Part shown: one piece after another, positions 28,228 through 37,597 of the stretch
Numbering within the stretch: position 1 is the stretch's first letter
Layout: each line of letters opens with the position of its first letter
Source of the DNA: Acetobacterium sp. KB-1
GTDB lineage: Bacteria > Bacillota > Clostridia > Eubacteriales > Eubacteriaceae
Reading direction: 5' to 3'
DNA: 64,000 bases
Assembly (NCBI RefSeq): GCF_003260995.1
Contig: NZ_CP030040.1
Coordinates: 3,085,176-3,149,175, forward strand
Program-made: the position numbers and the translations under genes
The notes under the pieces: model-generated
What the model saw: the letters and a program-made list of their open reading frames with translations, nothing else
Told to the model about the DNA's origin: nothing
Databases searched by the model: none

Positions 28228-29223
28228 ATGAAAAAGAATGTTTTTAAGAAAATGACCGCAGTCGTTTTAACCCTGGCGATGACCCTGTCGTTAGCCGCCT
28301 GTGCATCATCGGGAACGGGCAGCACGACTGAGGATAAGAAATTAAAGGTTGGCGTGATTCAAATGATTGAAAACGGCGCCTTTGATGCCATGCGTGACGG
28401 CTTTATCAAACAGCTTCGGGATCAGGGATACACCGAAGATGACATGGAAATCGTGGTAAAAAATGCCCAGGGTGATACCTCGGCTCTTAATACGATTGCT
28501 CAGGAAATGTCCGACGGCAGTTATGATCTAGTCGCCACGGTGGCCACACCGGCATCCCAGGCTTTTGTCAACATGAAGTCCGAAACACCACAGGTGTTTA
28601 TTGCGGTATCCGACCCGGTTAAAGCCGGGATTGTCACCACCATGGAAAAACCCGATCACAACGCCACCGGAACCTCCAATCCCATCCCAGTAGACAAAAT
28701 TGTAGACCTGTCAAAAACGCTGACCCCGGGCGTTAAAACGTTTGGGATTATTTATAACACCAGCGAGGTCAATTCCGTCAGTACGGTTAACAAGGCCAAA
28801 GACTATATGACTGCCCAGGGTTATGAAATCAAAGAAGCCGTGGTCACCAATTCATCCGAAGTTAAACAGGCCATTGACAGCTTGTTAAGTCAGGTGGATG
28901 CGATCTTTATTCCTAACGACTCAGTGATTCAGAATGCCATGCCAACCGTTGCCGAAGCAGCCAAAACGGCTAAAAAACCAGTCTACGGCAGCTCCACTGT
29001 GATGGTAAACACTGGCGCGCTGGCCACTGTTGCCATTGGCGATACGGCTATTGGCGCCGCCTCAGCCGATATGGCCATTGAAATATTAAACGGCAAAACC
29101 CCGGCTGATATTCCGGCAGTAGCAGTAGAAGCGACCGAAACCGTGATCAACCAAACCACTTCCGACGCGATCGGCATTAAGCTACCGACTGATCTTAGCA
29201 ATACCGCTGTGATTGTGAAATAA
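28228..29223 (+). CDS. TrpX-like ABC transporter substrate-binding lipoprotein
   Basis: A 331-residue lipoprotein (lipobox LAAC, Cys25) of the ABC-type 'uncharacterised substrate-binding' family that includes TrpX. Conserved parts: VGVIQMIENGAFDAMRDGF, GDTSALNTIAQEMSDG, ATPASQAFVN, FGIIYNTSEVNS and DAIFIPNDSVIQNA. Placement behind a Trp T-box supports tryptophan or a precursor as ligand. The ATG at 28228 is favoured over the in-frame start at 28180, because AAAGGAG lies before it and the signal peptide starts there. Confidence 0.88.
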   Translation: MKKNVFKKMTAVVLTLAMTLSLAACASSGTGSTTEDKKLKVGVIQMIENGAFDAMRDGFIKQLRDQGYTEDDMEIVVKNAQGDTSALNTIAQEMSDGSYDLVATVATPASQAFVNMKSETPQVFIAVSDPVKAGIVTTMEKPDHNATGTSNPIPVDKIVDLSKTLTPGVKTFGIIYNTSEVNSVSTVNKAKDYMTAQGYEIKEAVVTNSSEVKQAIDSLLSQVDAIFIPNDSVIQNAMPTVAEAAKTAKKPVYGSSTVMVNTGALATVAIGDTAIGAASADMAIEILNGKTPADIPAVAVEATETVINQTTSDAIGIKLPTDLSNTAVIVK

Positions 29224-29258
29224 CATTTAGACCGCCTGACCTTTAAAGGAGAAACATT

Positions 29259-30158
29259 ATGTCATTAGCCATCGGTTCCCTGCAACTGGGCCTTATTTAT
29301 AGTCTCATTGCCATGGGCATCTACATTAGTTTTAGAGTACTTAACACCCCGGATTTAACTGCCGAAGGAAGCTTTGTCTTTGGCATGGCCGTCATGACCA
29401 TCTCAGCGGTGAACGGACATCCTGTTTTAGGGATTCTTCTTTCCCTGCTGGCTGGCGGACTGGCCGGTCTGGTCACGGCCCTGCTGCAGACCAAGCTCCG
29501 CATTCCTGCTATTCTCTCCGGGATTCTGACGATGACGGGCCTCTACACCATCAACCTGATGGTGATGCAGGGGTCTTCCAATCTGACCCTGTTAGGAGTC
29601 ACCACTATTTTTGATCTGCTTGGTGGGCGATTGCCCATGGATTTCGATATGGCTAAGATTGTCATATCACTGACTTTTGTGGTGATTGCCATGGTGGTGC
29701 TGGTACTGTTTTTCAAAACAAATAGCGGCCTTTGTATCCGTGCCATCGGTGACAATGAAATGATGGCACGGTCCTCATCCATGAGTGTTGATCGTTATAA
29801 GATCCTTGGTTTGATGATCAGCAATGGCCTGATTGCCTTATGTGGGGGGCTGGTGGCCTGTGATCAGGGCTATGCCGATATGACCTCCGGTGCCGGAATG
29901 CTGGTTGTCGGTCTGGCTGCCGTGATTATCGGCGAAGCCTTTATTCGTCGCCGGACTATTTTGGCCGGGATGCTCAGTTGTCTGCTGGGTTCAGTGATCT
30001 ACCGCTTTATCCTGGCCCTTGCCATCAGCACCCGGATCTTCCCAGCCTATGCCATGAAACTATTATCAGCCGTGATCGTCACCATTGCCCTGTCGATTCC
30101 GGCGTATCAGTATTACAAGGAAAACTATCAATTGAAAAAGAGGAACCGCCATGCTTAA
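29259..30158 (+). CDS. TrpY-like ABC transporter permease
   Basis: A 299-residue polytopic protein with about eight helices, of the branched-chain-amino-acid-like permease superfamily, as found with TrpX-type binding proteins. Typical segments: LGLIYSLIAMGIYISFRVL, then NTPDLTAEGSF, and the cytoplasmic loop RAIGDNEMMARSSSM. It overlaps the ATPase gene by eight bases. AAAGGAG precedes the ATG. Confidence 0.88.
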   Translation: MSLAIGSLQLGLIYSLIAMGIYISFRVLNTPDLTAEGSFVFGMAVMTISAVNGHPVLGILLSLLAGGLAGLVTALLQTKLRIPAILSGILTMTGLYTINLMVMQGSSNLTLLGVTTIFDLLGGRLPMDFDMAKIVISLTFVVIAMVVLVLFFKTNSGLCIRAIGDNEMMARSSSMSVDRYKILGLMISNGLIALCGGLVACDQGYADMTSGAGMLVVGLAAVIIGEAFIRRRTILAGMLSCLLGSVIYRFILALAISTRIFPAYAMKLLSAVIVTIALSIPAYQYYKENYQLKKRNRHA

Positions 30159-30912
30159 GATTATCGACTTGAAAAAGAAGTTTACCATCGACAATGGGGT
30201 GGATAATCATATTCTAAATGGTCTTAACCTGAGCGTCGATGACAGCGAATTTGTCACGATTTTAGGCAATAATGGTGCCGGTAAGTCCACCCTCTTCAAT
30301 TTGATCAGTGGTGCTATCCTGCCTAACGATGGCACGATCTACCTGGATGAGAAAGACATCACCTTTATGCCGGAACACAAGCGTTCCAAATTCATTGGCC
30401 GAGTTTTTCAGAGCCCGATGCGGGGAACCGCCCCCAACCTGACCGTGGCCGAAAACCTGGCTCTGGCCTATGGCCGACAAAACCGCAAGAATTTTAACTG
30501 GGCCTTAACCAAAAGCCTGAAAGCAATCTTCCGGGACAAACTGGCCGAGGCGGAGATGGGTCTGGAAAATAAGCTGGATTCCAAAATAAAAAACCTCTCC
30601 GGCGGACAGTGCCAGGTGGTGGCTCTGATTATGTGTACCATCAAACCCCCGGAACTGATTCTGCTGGATGAACATACTGCTGCACTGGACCCCAAGACTG
30701 CCGAAGACGTAATGTCTTTTACCAAACGGATTGTCGAGAAGGATCATCTGACGGCACTGATGATCACGCATCATCTGGAAGACGCCATTGCCTATGGCGA
30801 TCGGTTAATTATGATGGATCGGGGTGTGGTGGCCCATGAGTTTACCGGAGTTGAGAAAACCAATCTCACGTCAGAAGAGCTGCGAACCCTCTATCATTTA
30901 AAAGAAGGCTGA
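30151..30912 (+). CDS. TrpZ-like ABC transporter ATPase
   Basis: A 253-residue ATPase. P-loop LGNNGAGKSTLFN, signature LSGGQCQVVAL, Walker B LILLDEHTAALDPK (His in place of the usual Pro) and switch ITHHLEDA. It completes the TrpXYZ-like importer. The stop lies six bases before the cupin start. Confidence 0.9.
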   Translation: MLKIIDLKKKFTIDNGVDNHILNGLNLSVDDSEFVTILGNNGAGKSTLFNLISGAILPNDGTIYLDEKDITFMPEHKRSKFIGRVFQSPMRGTAPNLTVAENLALAYGRQNRKNFNWALTKSLKAIFRDKLAEAEMGLENKLDSKIKNLSGGQCQVVALIMCTIKPPELILLDEHTAALDPKTAEDVMSFTKRIVEKDHLTALMITHHLEDAIAYGDRLIMMDRGVVAHEFTGVEKTNLTSEELRTLYHLKEG

Positions 30913-30917
30913 GCGAG

Positions 30918-31217
30918 ATGAAAATGAAATTGCCCCCAACCGTAATAAGAGAGATTCAGGTTTCTGAAAGCGAATGCGCACTGGTACGGATGACGGTGAA
31001 AGCCGGCACCATCCCACCCCTTCATGCCCACCCCCAGGCCCAGATCGACTACATGATCAGTGGCTGTGCTGATGTCAGCGTCGACGGAATCATCACCCAT
31101 CTGGAGCCGGGAGACGCTATTTATATCCCGGGTGGCGTCACCCATGGTTTTCTGGTCAGTGAAGAAGATCAGGAATTTCTGGAGTTTTTTACGCCGGGGC
31201 GAGATGATTTAGAATGA
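30918..31217 (+). CDS. Cupin-domain protein
   Basis: A 99-residue single cupin. Metal-binding motif 1 is PPLHAHPQAQIDYMISG with two His, and motif 2 is PGDAIYIPGGVTHGF with one His. It starts six bases after the transporter ATPase, so it belongs to the Trp T-box operon. It may be a small-molecule binding or isomerase-like protein; substrate unknown. Confidence 0.85.
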   Translation: MKMKLPPTVIREIQVSESECALVRMTVKAGTIPPLHAHPQAQIDYMISGCADVSVDGIITHLEPGDAIYIPGGVTHGFLVSEEDQEFLEFFTPGRDDLE

Positions 31218-31291
31218 ATATTGTGGCGGTTGACTTTATAGCAGTAAAGTAATATAATAAATTTGAAATTTAAACCATAAGGAGGAAAAAA

Positions 31292-31501
31292 ATGAAACTA
31301 AGTGCGAGAAACCAATTAAAAGGCAAAATTGCCAGTATTGAAGAAGGTGCAGTGAATGCGATTGTAAAAGTGGACATCGGAAACGGAAATATTGTTACTT
31401 CTTCTATTTCAATGGGAGCGGTTAAAGATTTGGGATTAACTGTTGGCGGTGAAGCAACTGCAGTGGTTAAGGCCACTTCAGTCATGATTATGGTTGACTA
31501 A
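31292..31501 (+). CDS. Molbindin (Mop/TOBE) protein
   Basis: A 69-residue TOBE-domain protein: KLSARNQLKGKIASIEEGAV, then VTSSISMGAVKDLGL and ATAVVKATSVMIMVD. It binds molybdate or tungstate inside the cell, as a store or buffer. This suits an acetogen with Mo/W formate dehydrogenase. AAGGAGG precedes the ATG. It is followed by a terminator and seems monocistronic. Confidence 0.92.
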   Translation: MKLSARNQLKGKIASIEEGAVNAIVKVDIGNGNIVTSSISMGAVKDLGLTVGGEATAVVKATSVMIMVD

Positions 31502-31509
31502 TAAATTAA

Positions 31510-31537
31510 GAAGAACTTCGCAAGAGGTTCTTTTTTT
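31510..31537 (+). terminator. Terminator after molbindin
   Basis: AAGAAC...GTTCTT stem with an imperfect inner part, followed by seven T. The next ~430 bases up to 31966 are AT-rich and show no gene or recognisable RNA. Confidence 0.7.
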
Positions 31538-31966
31538 GATTTAAAAATTTTTCAGGCACACAATTTGCCATATCTTGAAATTTTCTAAGAGTCGTGGATG
31601 ATAAAAGAGGCGAAGATAGTGTGGCGGTTGAGTCATAGAATATTCAAATGTTTGACATATGTAAAAGATTTATAAATAGTGATAAAAAGGCATAACTTTA
31701 CACTAGAAAAGTTTTGAAATCGTTATAAAAAGGCGTATAATGAAAAAAGTATGGTTAATTGTAGAATAAAAATCAGCTCAACACTTGAAGAGTTTTATTA
31801 AAAAAAGAAGTTGCTTATAAATATCAGGGGCTTATTGGTTGTTTAATTCTACATTAAAGAAAGTTGATAATGGAATAATATCTATAGCGGGTAGCTGATC
31901 AATAGGGGACAAAGATGCGGGGTTAATTGAAATGCTGCACATGAAAATCGGATAATTGATAGGCTA

Positions 31967-31999
31967 GGACAAATTCTGTCCATACCATTCTGGTATAAT
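31967..31999 (+). promoter_or_regulatory. Two palindromes over a promoter before the zinc-ribbon/WYL genes
   Basis: GGACAAATTCTGTCC (31967-31981) and ATACCATTCTGGTAT (31982-31996) are adjacent inverted repeats, and the second overlaps a TATAAT at 31994-31999. They look like operator half-sites. The WYL regulator encoded 220 bases downstream is the natural candidate, making autoregulation likely but unproven. Confidence 0.6.
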
Positions 32000-32037
32000 C
32001 AGGGTAGCAAATCAATCCATTAAAAAAGGAAATGACT

Positions 32038-32187
32038 ATGATGTATGAGAAAAAAGAACAGGCTCAGAAAAAGAATCAGAAAACACTATGTCAGATCTGC
32101 CATCAGAATCCGGCCACAACCACCATGCCAGGGCCACTTGGACCCGTGAAGGTGTGTAAAAGCTGCAAGAAAAATGTGCGAATCTAG
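32038..32187 (+). CDS. 49-residue zinc-ribbon-like protein
   Basis: A small basic protein with two CxxC pairs: TLCQICHQNPATT and KVCKSCKKN, the pattern of a treble-clef or zinc-ribbon knuckle. AAGGA lies seven bases before the ATG at 32038. The stop is 30 bases before the WYL regulator, so the two are co-transcribed from the promoter at 31994. It could bind nucleic acid or partner the regulator; function unknown. Confidence 0.75.
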   Translation: MMYEKKEQAQKKNQKTLCQICHQNPATTTMPGPLGPVKVCKSCKKNVRI

Positions 32188-32217
32188 AGCGGAGCTTAGA
32201 AAGGGTGGAACGGTAGG

Positions 32218-33195
32218 ATGACATCACAACACGATGAAAAGAAAACCGCTCGGATTCTGGCCATTTATGATCAGATCATTCGGGGTGAGACCGTTAATAA
32301 ACAAAAATGGGCCGAAAATCTGGGGGTCAGTGATAAAACCATTCAGCGGGATCTGAAGGAAATCGAAGACTATCTACAAGTGCTTTACCCGGAGAGCAAG
32401 GTTGCCTATGACCGGAAGTGTCAGGGTCACCGATTGTTCCGGGAAGGCAGTATGGCACTGTCGGATAACGATATCTTTGCGGTTATTAAGGTGCTGCTGG
32501 ATGCCCGACCTTTTAACAAAAAAGAAATGGGAAAAATCCTTGATCATCTGCTGTGCCTGTCCTACAACCGCAAAGCCATTGAGCTGGCCATCGGGAATGA
32601 ACGTCAGCATTATCAGCCAGTGAAACACGATGAAGACTTAATTGAACGGATCTGGTTTTTTAGTCAGAGTGTTCAGAACCATCAGGTGCTGGGTGTTCAG
32701 TATCAAAAGCAGGATGGCACCGTCAAGGCCTATAAAATCAATCCCCTGGGGTTATTGTTCAACGAGTATTATTTTTATGTGATTGCTGAGATCAATGGCA
32801 AGGAGAATCCCGTTTCACTGGTTTTCCGGCTGGATCGATTTCTAAATTACGCCTTTTATGGGGAGGATCAGCGATTTACTGTTGACTACGGCAACCGCTT
32901 CCAAGAAAGCGAATTCCGGGATCAAATTCAGTTTATGTATACCGGTGAACTGACCACCATCCGCTTCCGGTTTTCCGGCCCATCCCTGGAGGCGGTGCGA
33001 GATCGGCTGCCCACTGCCAAGGTGGAAAAAACTGAAGACGGCGTCACTACTCTTTCAGCTCGGGTCTATGGAGAAGGGGTCAAAAAATGGCTGCTTTCGC
33101 AAGGGGACTGGGTTGAGGTACTAAGCCCGCCAAGTTATCGCAAAGAGATGGTGGAGATGATTGAGCGGATGCGGGGGAAGTATGGGGAGGAATAA
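32218..33195 (+). CDS. WYL-domain transcriptional regulator
   Basis: A 325-residue regulator. An N-terminal HTH_11-type helix-turn-helix (KQKWAENLGVSDKTIQRDL, residues 27-45) is followed by a linker and a WYL domain at about 150-240 (VLGVQYQKQDG, INPLGLLFNEYYFYVIAE). The C-terminal WCX-like part ends near residue 320. WYL regulators often repress phage-defence operons and respond to ligands or DNA ends; that is family knowledge. It stands directly before the dynamin/HerA genes, with 27 bases to the first, and probably controls them. The ATG follows AGGGTGG. Confidence 0.92.
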   Translation: MTSQHDEKKTARILAIYDQIIRGETVNKQKWAENLGVSDKTIQRDLKEIEDYLQVLYPESKVAYDRKCQGHRLFREGSMALSDNDIFAVIKVLLDARPFNKKEMGKILDHLLCLSYNRKAIELAIGNERQHYQPVKHDEDLIERIWFFSQSVQNHQVLGVQYQKQDGTVKAYKINPLGLLFNEYYFYVIAEINGKENPVSLVFRLDRFLNYAFYGEDQRFTVDYGNRFQESEFRDQIQFMYTGELTTIRFRFSGPSLEAVRDRLPTAKVEKTEDGVTTLSARVYGEGVKKWLLSQGDWVEVLSPPSYRKEMVEMIERMRGKYGEE

Positions 33196-33222
33196 AATAA
33201 ATTCAGATTGTGTGAGGTATCA

Positions 33223-35223
33223 ATGATAGTAACAATTATCTATAATCCGTATATTAAAAAAAATCAAATAGTATACAATGGAAATGAAGTGAAAAATGAC
33301 AGCATTCTTAAATATATCTGCAACAAAAAAAATCAGAATTGGTTTGAAGTTACATCTGGATGGCAGGGCATTTTTGAAGAATTGGAACAGAAATTTATTG
33401 ATGAAAGACTTTATTTGGAATTTTGGGGAAGAATGATTGATTACAAGGAATTTGTGTCAAACTTTAAAAAATATCAAGGCGAACAAATCTCATTGATTGA
33501 CCCTATTCTAATTGAAGATGAAAATATGTTGATGAATGAAATATCGGGATTTATCAATAAGTTGGAGAAGAACGACAAGCTATCTCGTGATCTTGCGGAT
33601 GAATTCGAAAAAATCAACAGCAATAAATTTAAAATTTGCGTGATTGCCACCATGAGCAGCGGGAAGTCTACCTTGATCAATGCGATGCTGGGACGCGATT
33701 TACTGCCCTCAAATACGGCGGCCTGCACGGCAACCATCACTACCTTGACCGATAATGATGAGATGGAGTTTTTTGATGTATGGTGCTTTGATCAGAAAGG
33801 GAAACTTTTTATTGAGAAAAGGGATGTAACTCTGGAAGAACTGGAATTATATAATGAAAATGAGGCGATAAAAATCATCGATTTAGAAGGCCCCATCCCG
33901 GGAATTTCGACATCAAGGTTTAACTTACATCTGATCGACACGCCTGGGCCAAACAATTCGACCAATGATGACCATGAAAAACTAACTTTCGAAATGATTG
34001 AATCAGATGACTATGCAATGGTCATTTACGTAATGAGTCCTGAAACCATACAGTCTGACGATAACGATGAATTGCTTCAAACAATTGCTGAAACAATGAA
34101 TAAAGCAGGGAAAAAAGCTGAAGAGCGGTTCTTATTTGTAATCAATAAATGCGATAATCTAGATCCGGAAGATGAAGATGATACCATCGAAAATGTTCTG
34201 GAAACCGCAAAGGCTTATCTTAAAAAAATTGGAATTGACGAACCAAATATTTATCCAGTTACGGCTGAAATTGCTAAACTGATCCGGATGAATCAGCGGG
34301 GGGAGAAATTAACCAGAAAGGATAGAAATGAAATTGATGACTGGCTGGAAATTTTTGAAAGCAGCACGCCTGAGGATCAAGAGTATCAACGACTTAAGAG
34401 TTTTGAACAGTTTGCTTCACTAACCCCGGAAGCACGACAGACGATTACCAGGCGATTAAAAACTGCGAGAAATGAAAAAAATACTATTGTCGAAGGTCTG
34501 ATTCATACGGGGGTACCGGCGTTAGAAGAATCAATTGAAGAATACCTGGCGAAGTCGGTTTATCCAGCGAAAATCAATGATTTTATCACATGTGTGGATA
34601 CATATTTAAAATTTCCGGTTTTAGCGGAAGCAATTGCTCATTATTTTGATGAGAAATTAAAATTGGTTAAGCATGGAAATGAAGTGTTTAAGAGAGCTGA
34701 ATATATTGCGAAAACAGGAGAGGACAATTATGCTCAAGAAATATGTAAGATCCATGATCAGAGAAAAAAACTGACCGATGGGAAAAGTAGGATTGATCGG
34801 TTGTATGTAAATCAGCTCTTTGGTTTTTGCGATCCCTTAGAGTATTTAATTATAGAAATGCTAAATTCTAAAGGCCTGATTATGATTAACAAAAAATATT
34901 GTGATATAAATCCAATAGGAATAAGTAGTTTAAAATTAATGAAAATGCGGGATAAAGGCTTAAAGTATTTTGGTTCAGAAGGATTCAAATACAAAATACT
35001 GAAAGAATCAGAATTTAAAAATCTTGATGAAAAAGATTTATCGCGCATCATCTGGATGCCCAAAAGTTTGAAGATGAAGATTCAACATCAGCTGAATCCA
35101 ATAGTCGAGCTTAGTGAGAAAATAGAAAATTTTAGTCAGATGATAAGTGATGAAATAATTGCGAAAAATGCTGAAGAATTATTGATATATGCACAAAAGC
35201 AAAATCATCCGATTTTTCAGTAA
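33223..35223 (+). CDS. Dynamin-family GTPase 1
   Basis: A 666-residue dynamin-superfamily protein. An N-terminal ~85-residue domain (VTIIYNPYIKKNQIVYNG... WGRMIDYKEF) is shared with the next gene. The GTPase has G1 ATMSSGKST (residues 142-150), switch SNTAACTATITT, G3 LIDTPGPNNSTNDDH and G4 VINKCD. After about residue 450 it diverges from its paralogue: a shorter C-terminal part without the long coiled coil and with a Cys/hydrophobic segment (NQLFGFCDPLEYLIIEML). It could act as the partner subunit of a heteromeric membrane-remodelling pair. ATG at 33223 (GAGG upstream) is chosen over 33208. Confidence 0.9.
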   Translation: MIVTIIYNPYIKKNQIVYNGNEVKNDSILKYICNKKNQNWFEVTSGWQGIFEELEQKFIDERLYLEFWGRMIDYKEFVSNFKKYQGEQISLIDPILIEDENMLMNEISGFINKLEKNDKLSRDLADEFEKINSNKFKICVIATMSSGKSTLINAMLGRDLLPSNTAACTATITTLTDNDEMEFFDVWCFDQKGKLFIEKRDVTLEELELYNENEAIKIIDLEGPIPGISTSRFNLHLIDTPGPNNSTNDDHEKLTFEMIESDDYAMVIYVMSPETIQSDDNDELLQTIAETMNKAGKKAEERFLFVINKCDNLDPEDEDDTIENVLETAKAYLKKIGIDEPNIYPVTAEIAKLIRMNQRGEKLTRKDRNEIDDWLEIFESSTPEDQEYQRLKSFEQFASLTPEARQTITRRLKTARNEKNTIVEGLIHTGVPALEESIEEYLAKSVYPAKINDFITCVDTYLKFPVLAEAIAHYFDEKLKLVKHGNEVFKRAEYIAKTGEDNYAQEICKIHDQRKKLTDGKSRIDRLYVNQLFGFCDPLEYLIIEMLNSKGLIMINKKYCDINPIGISSLKLMKMRDKGLKYFGSEGFKYKILKESEFKNLDEKDLSRIIWMPKSLKMKIQHQLNPIVELSEKIENFSQMISDEIIAKNAEELLIYAQKQNHPIFQ

Positions 35224-35253
35224 TGTATAAAAATTGAATTGAGGTGTAACAAT

Positions 35254-37587
35254 ATGGAATTTAGAATTAACTACAACCCTTATGAATTACGATCGGAGTT
35301 TTTCTTGGATGGTGTGCGATTAACAGAGGATAGTCGTTTTTCACGGATCAAAGAAAAAAGGCTCCAACAATGGTTGAATAAAAATGGCGACTGGAATGGA
35401 CTGTGTAATGAACTTCTAGAATTGACCAATAATGGCAGTATAGCAGTAAAATTTAAAGGTCGAGCGGTGGATTATGAGGATCTTAGTCTTTATCTGCAAC
35501 AGGAGTGCACAAAAAAAATTACCTTAAGTGAACCGGAATTATCAAGTAATGATCAGAATATTATGACACAATTGGATGAGGTCATCAAAAATATTAATTT
35601 AAAAGCAAGAGAAGTTTTGTCCAAAGACCAATTAGATTCGATACAGAATTCTTATGAAAATGCAAAAAAAGCAGACTTTAAAGTTTGTGTCATAGCAACC
35701 ATGAGCAGTGGGAAGTCAACTTTAATCAACGCCCTGTTAGGTCGTGACTTGTTGCCTTCAAATACGGCTGCCTGTACCGCAACAATCACAACGATCAAAG
35801 ATCATGAGCAAATGGAAACCTTCGACGTCAAGTGCTTTGATAAAAATGGAAAGCTGGTTTCTGAAAGTAAAGATGTTGCTCTGGAAGCGTTGGAAAATTT
35901 CAACGCCGATACAGAGATTAAGCAGATTGATTTAATTGGCCCAATTCCAGGAATTGAGTCGGATAAAATGACGTTATTTTTAGTAGATACACCAGGTCCT
36001 AATAATTCAACAAACGATGATCATGAAAAATTGACGAAGGAGATTATTCATTCAGATGAAAATACCATGGTCATATACGTGATGAGCCCAGAAACAATAC
36101 AATCAGATGACAATAACGAGTTACTCCAGTCGATTGCCGAAGTAATGCAGAAAGATGGCAAACAAGCTGAAGATCGCTTTCTTTTCGTAATTAATAAATG
36201 TGATGACCTCGATCCAGAAGACGAAGATGATACAGTTGAAAATGTCATTCAAACGACAAAAAATTATCTTGTCAAGAAGGGCGTTCATTATCCGAATTTG
36301 TTCCCAGTTACAGCCGAAATTGCAAAACTGATCCGGATGGATAAACGGGGTGAAAAAATAACCCGAAGAGATAAAAAAGAAGTTTCGAACTGGATTGAAA
36401 ATTTTGAGAGTGAAGATTCAGAGGATCGCATGTTCCAGCGATTGTTAAGCTTTGAACAGTTTGCTTCCTTGTCACCAAAAGGCAGGGATAATATAAAAAT
36501 TCGGATTGAAGAAGCCCGAGATAAAGAAGATTTGGATTATGAGGCACTTATTCACACCGGGATACCGGCATTGGAAGAAACAGTTGAGGAATACCTGGAA
36601 AAGTATGCCTATCCGATGAAAATTAATGATGCAGTGAAGGAATTGATTGAGATTATTGATCAGGAAGAAATGAAAAGTAAATTTCATAAGGAAATCCAGG
36701 AAAACACGGCTTTGCTTGAGCAGGTAAGAACGGATATTGAAAACAGCAGAAGCAAAGTTAATGAATTAAAGAATAAAAAAACAACAATTGAGGGGAAAAT
36801 TGGCTCCTTTAAATTTGATATGAATTCAAGTCAGGTAAAAGGCGAAATCAACAGAGATCTGGCACGTATGACAGATGAATACAATGGTAAAACTGAAATT
36901 AAGAAAGAGGCAAGTGATCGGATTTTTAAAGAGTTTGCCCAAAAGCAGGAAAAATATCTGGTTGAATTAGAAAGAAAACTCTCGAATCAAATCGAAACTG
37001 AAATTGTGGCGAGAGGGAACGAGATGCTGAAAGAATTCAGAGTGTTTATGGATGAATTCAAGAATAGTATTAAAATCAATAACTTCAATTTCGAAAAAAT
37101 TGTCAGCTTTAAAAACTGTGATGTCAAGGATCTTAACAGTTTGATAAAGGCCAATACCAAAGAAAAAAAGCATAAAGAGTATTATACAGTAAGTAATCCC
37201 GAGCGTTCAGGTTTTGTCGGTTTTTTTAAATTCTGGGAGCCTAAGCGTATTGAGAAAAGTAAAATGGTCAGTGACGGGGAATTTGTTAATGTTTATAAAA
37301 CGGTTGAGACTGCTATAATGGGGTGGAAGACCGAATTGAATGAGCAGATTGAGCAGGTATTTAAACGGGCTGAAAATGAAGTGCGACGGCTTAATGAGTA
37401 TTTCAAAAATAATATGGACGAAGCTGAGAAGGTTGTGAATGTGACCCTAAATGAAATTAATGATGAGATCAATAACAATTTAAATATGAAAAAGGAAGAA
37501 AAAGAAAAGGACTTGGAAGCGAATCAATGGAAAATAAGTTATATTGATAGTATTAGCCAACAGCTAAAAGAAATACTAAGTTTTTAG
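35254..37587 (+). CDS. Dynamin-family GTPase 2
   Basis: A 777-residue paralogue of the preceding protein. It has the same N-terminal domain (INYNPYELRSEFF ... FKGRAVDYEDL), G1 ATMSSGKST (residues 148-156), G3 LVDTPGPNNSTNDDH and G4 VINKCDDLD. It continues into long coiled coils (about residues 470-590 and 700-770) flanking a possible membrane paddle FVGFFKFWEPKR. This is the full bacterial-dynamin layout. Tandem unequal dynamins recall DynA/LeoA-type pairs, some of which limit phage damage at the membrane. The start at 35254 has GAGGTG upstream. Ten bases separate it from the next gene. Confidence 0.9.
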   Translation: MEFRINYNPYELRSEFFLDGVRLTEDSRFSRIKEKRLQQWLNKNGDWNGLCNELLELTNNGSIAVKFKGRAVDYEDLSLYLQQECTKKITLSEPELSSNDQNIMTQLDEVIKNINLKAREVLSKDQLDSIQNSYENAKKADFKVCVIATMSSGKSTLINALLGRDLLPSNTAACTATITTIKDHEQMETFDVKCFDKNGKLVSESKDVALEALENFNADTEIKQIDLIGPIPGIESDKMTLFLVDTPGPNNSTNDDHEKLTKEIIHSDENTMVIYVMSPETIQSDDNNELLQSIAEVMQKDGKQAEDRFLFVINKCDDLDPEDEDDTVENVIQTTKNYLVKKGVHYPNLFPVTAEIAKLIRMDKRGEKITRRDKKEVSNWIENFESEDSEDRMFQRLLSFEQFASLSPKGRDNIKIRIEEARDKEDLDYEALIHTGIPALEETVEEYLEKYAYPMKINDAVKELIEIIDQEEMKSKFHKEIQENTALLEQVRTDIENSRSKVNELKNKKTTIEGKIGSFKFDMNSSQVKGEINRDLARMTDEYNGKTEIKKEASDRIFKEFAQKQEKYLVELERKLSNQIETEIVARGNEMLKEFRVFMDEFKNSIKINNFNFEKIVSFKNCDVKDLNSLIKANTKEKKHKEYYTVSNPERSGFVGFFKFWEPKRIEKSKMVSDGEFVNVYKTVETAIMGWKTELNEQIEQVFKRAENEVRRLNEYFKNNMDEAEKVVNVTLNEINDEINNNLNMKKEEKEKDLEANQWKISYIDSISQQLKEILSF

Positions 37588-37597
37588 GAGGAATGAG

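Noticed and set aside
31221-31633. TGTGGCGGTTGA occurring twice (near 31222 and 31620)
   Set aside because: Short, in non-equivalent positions, no symmetry; no evidence of a regulatory role.
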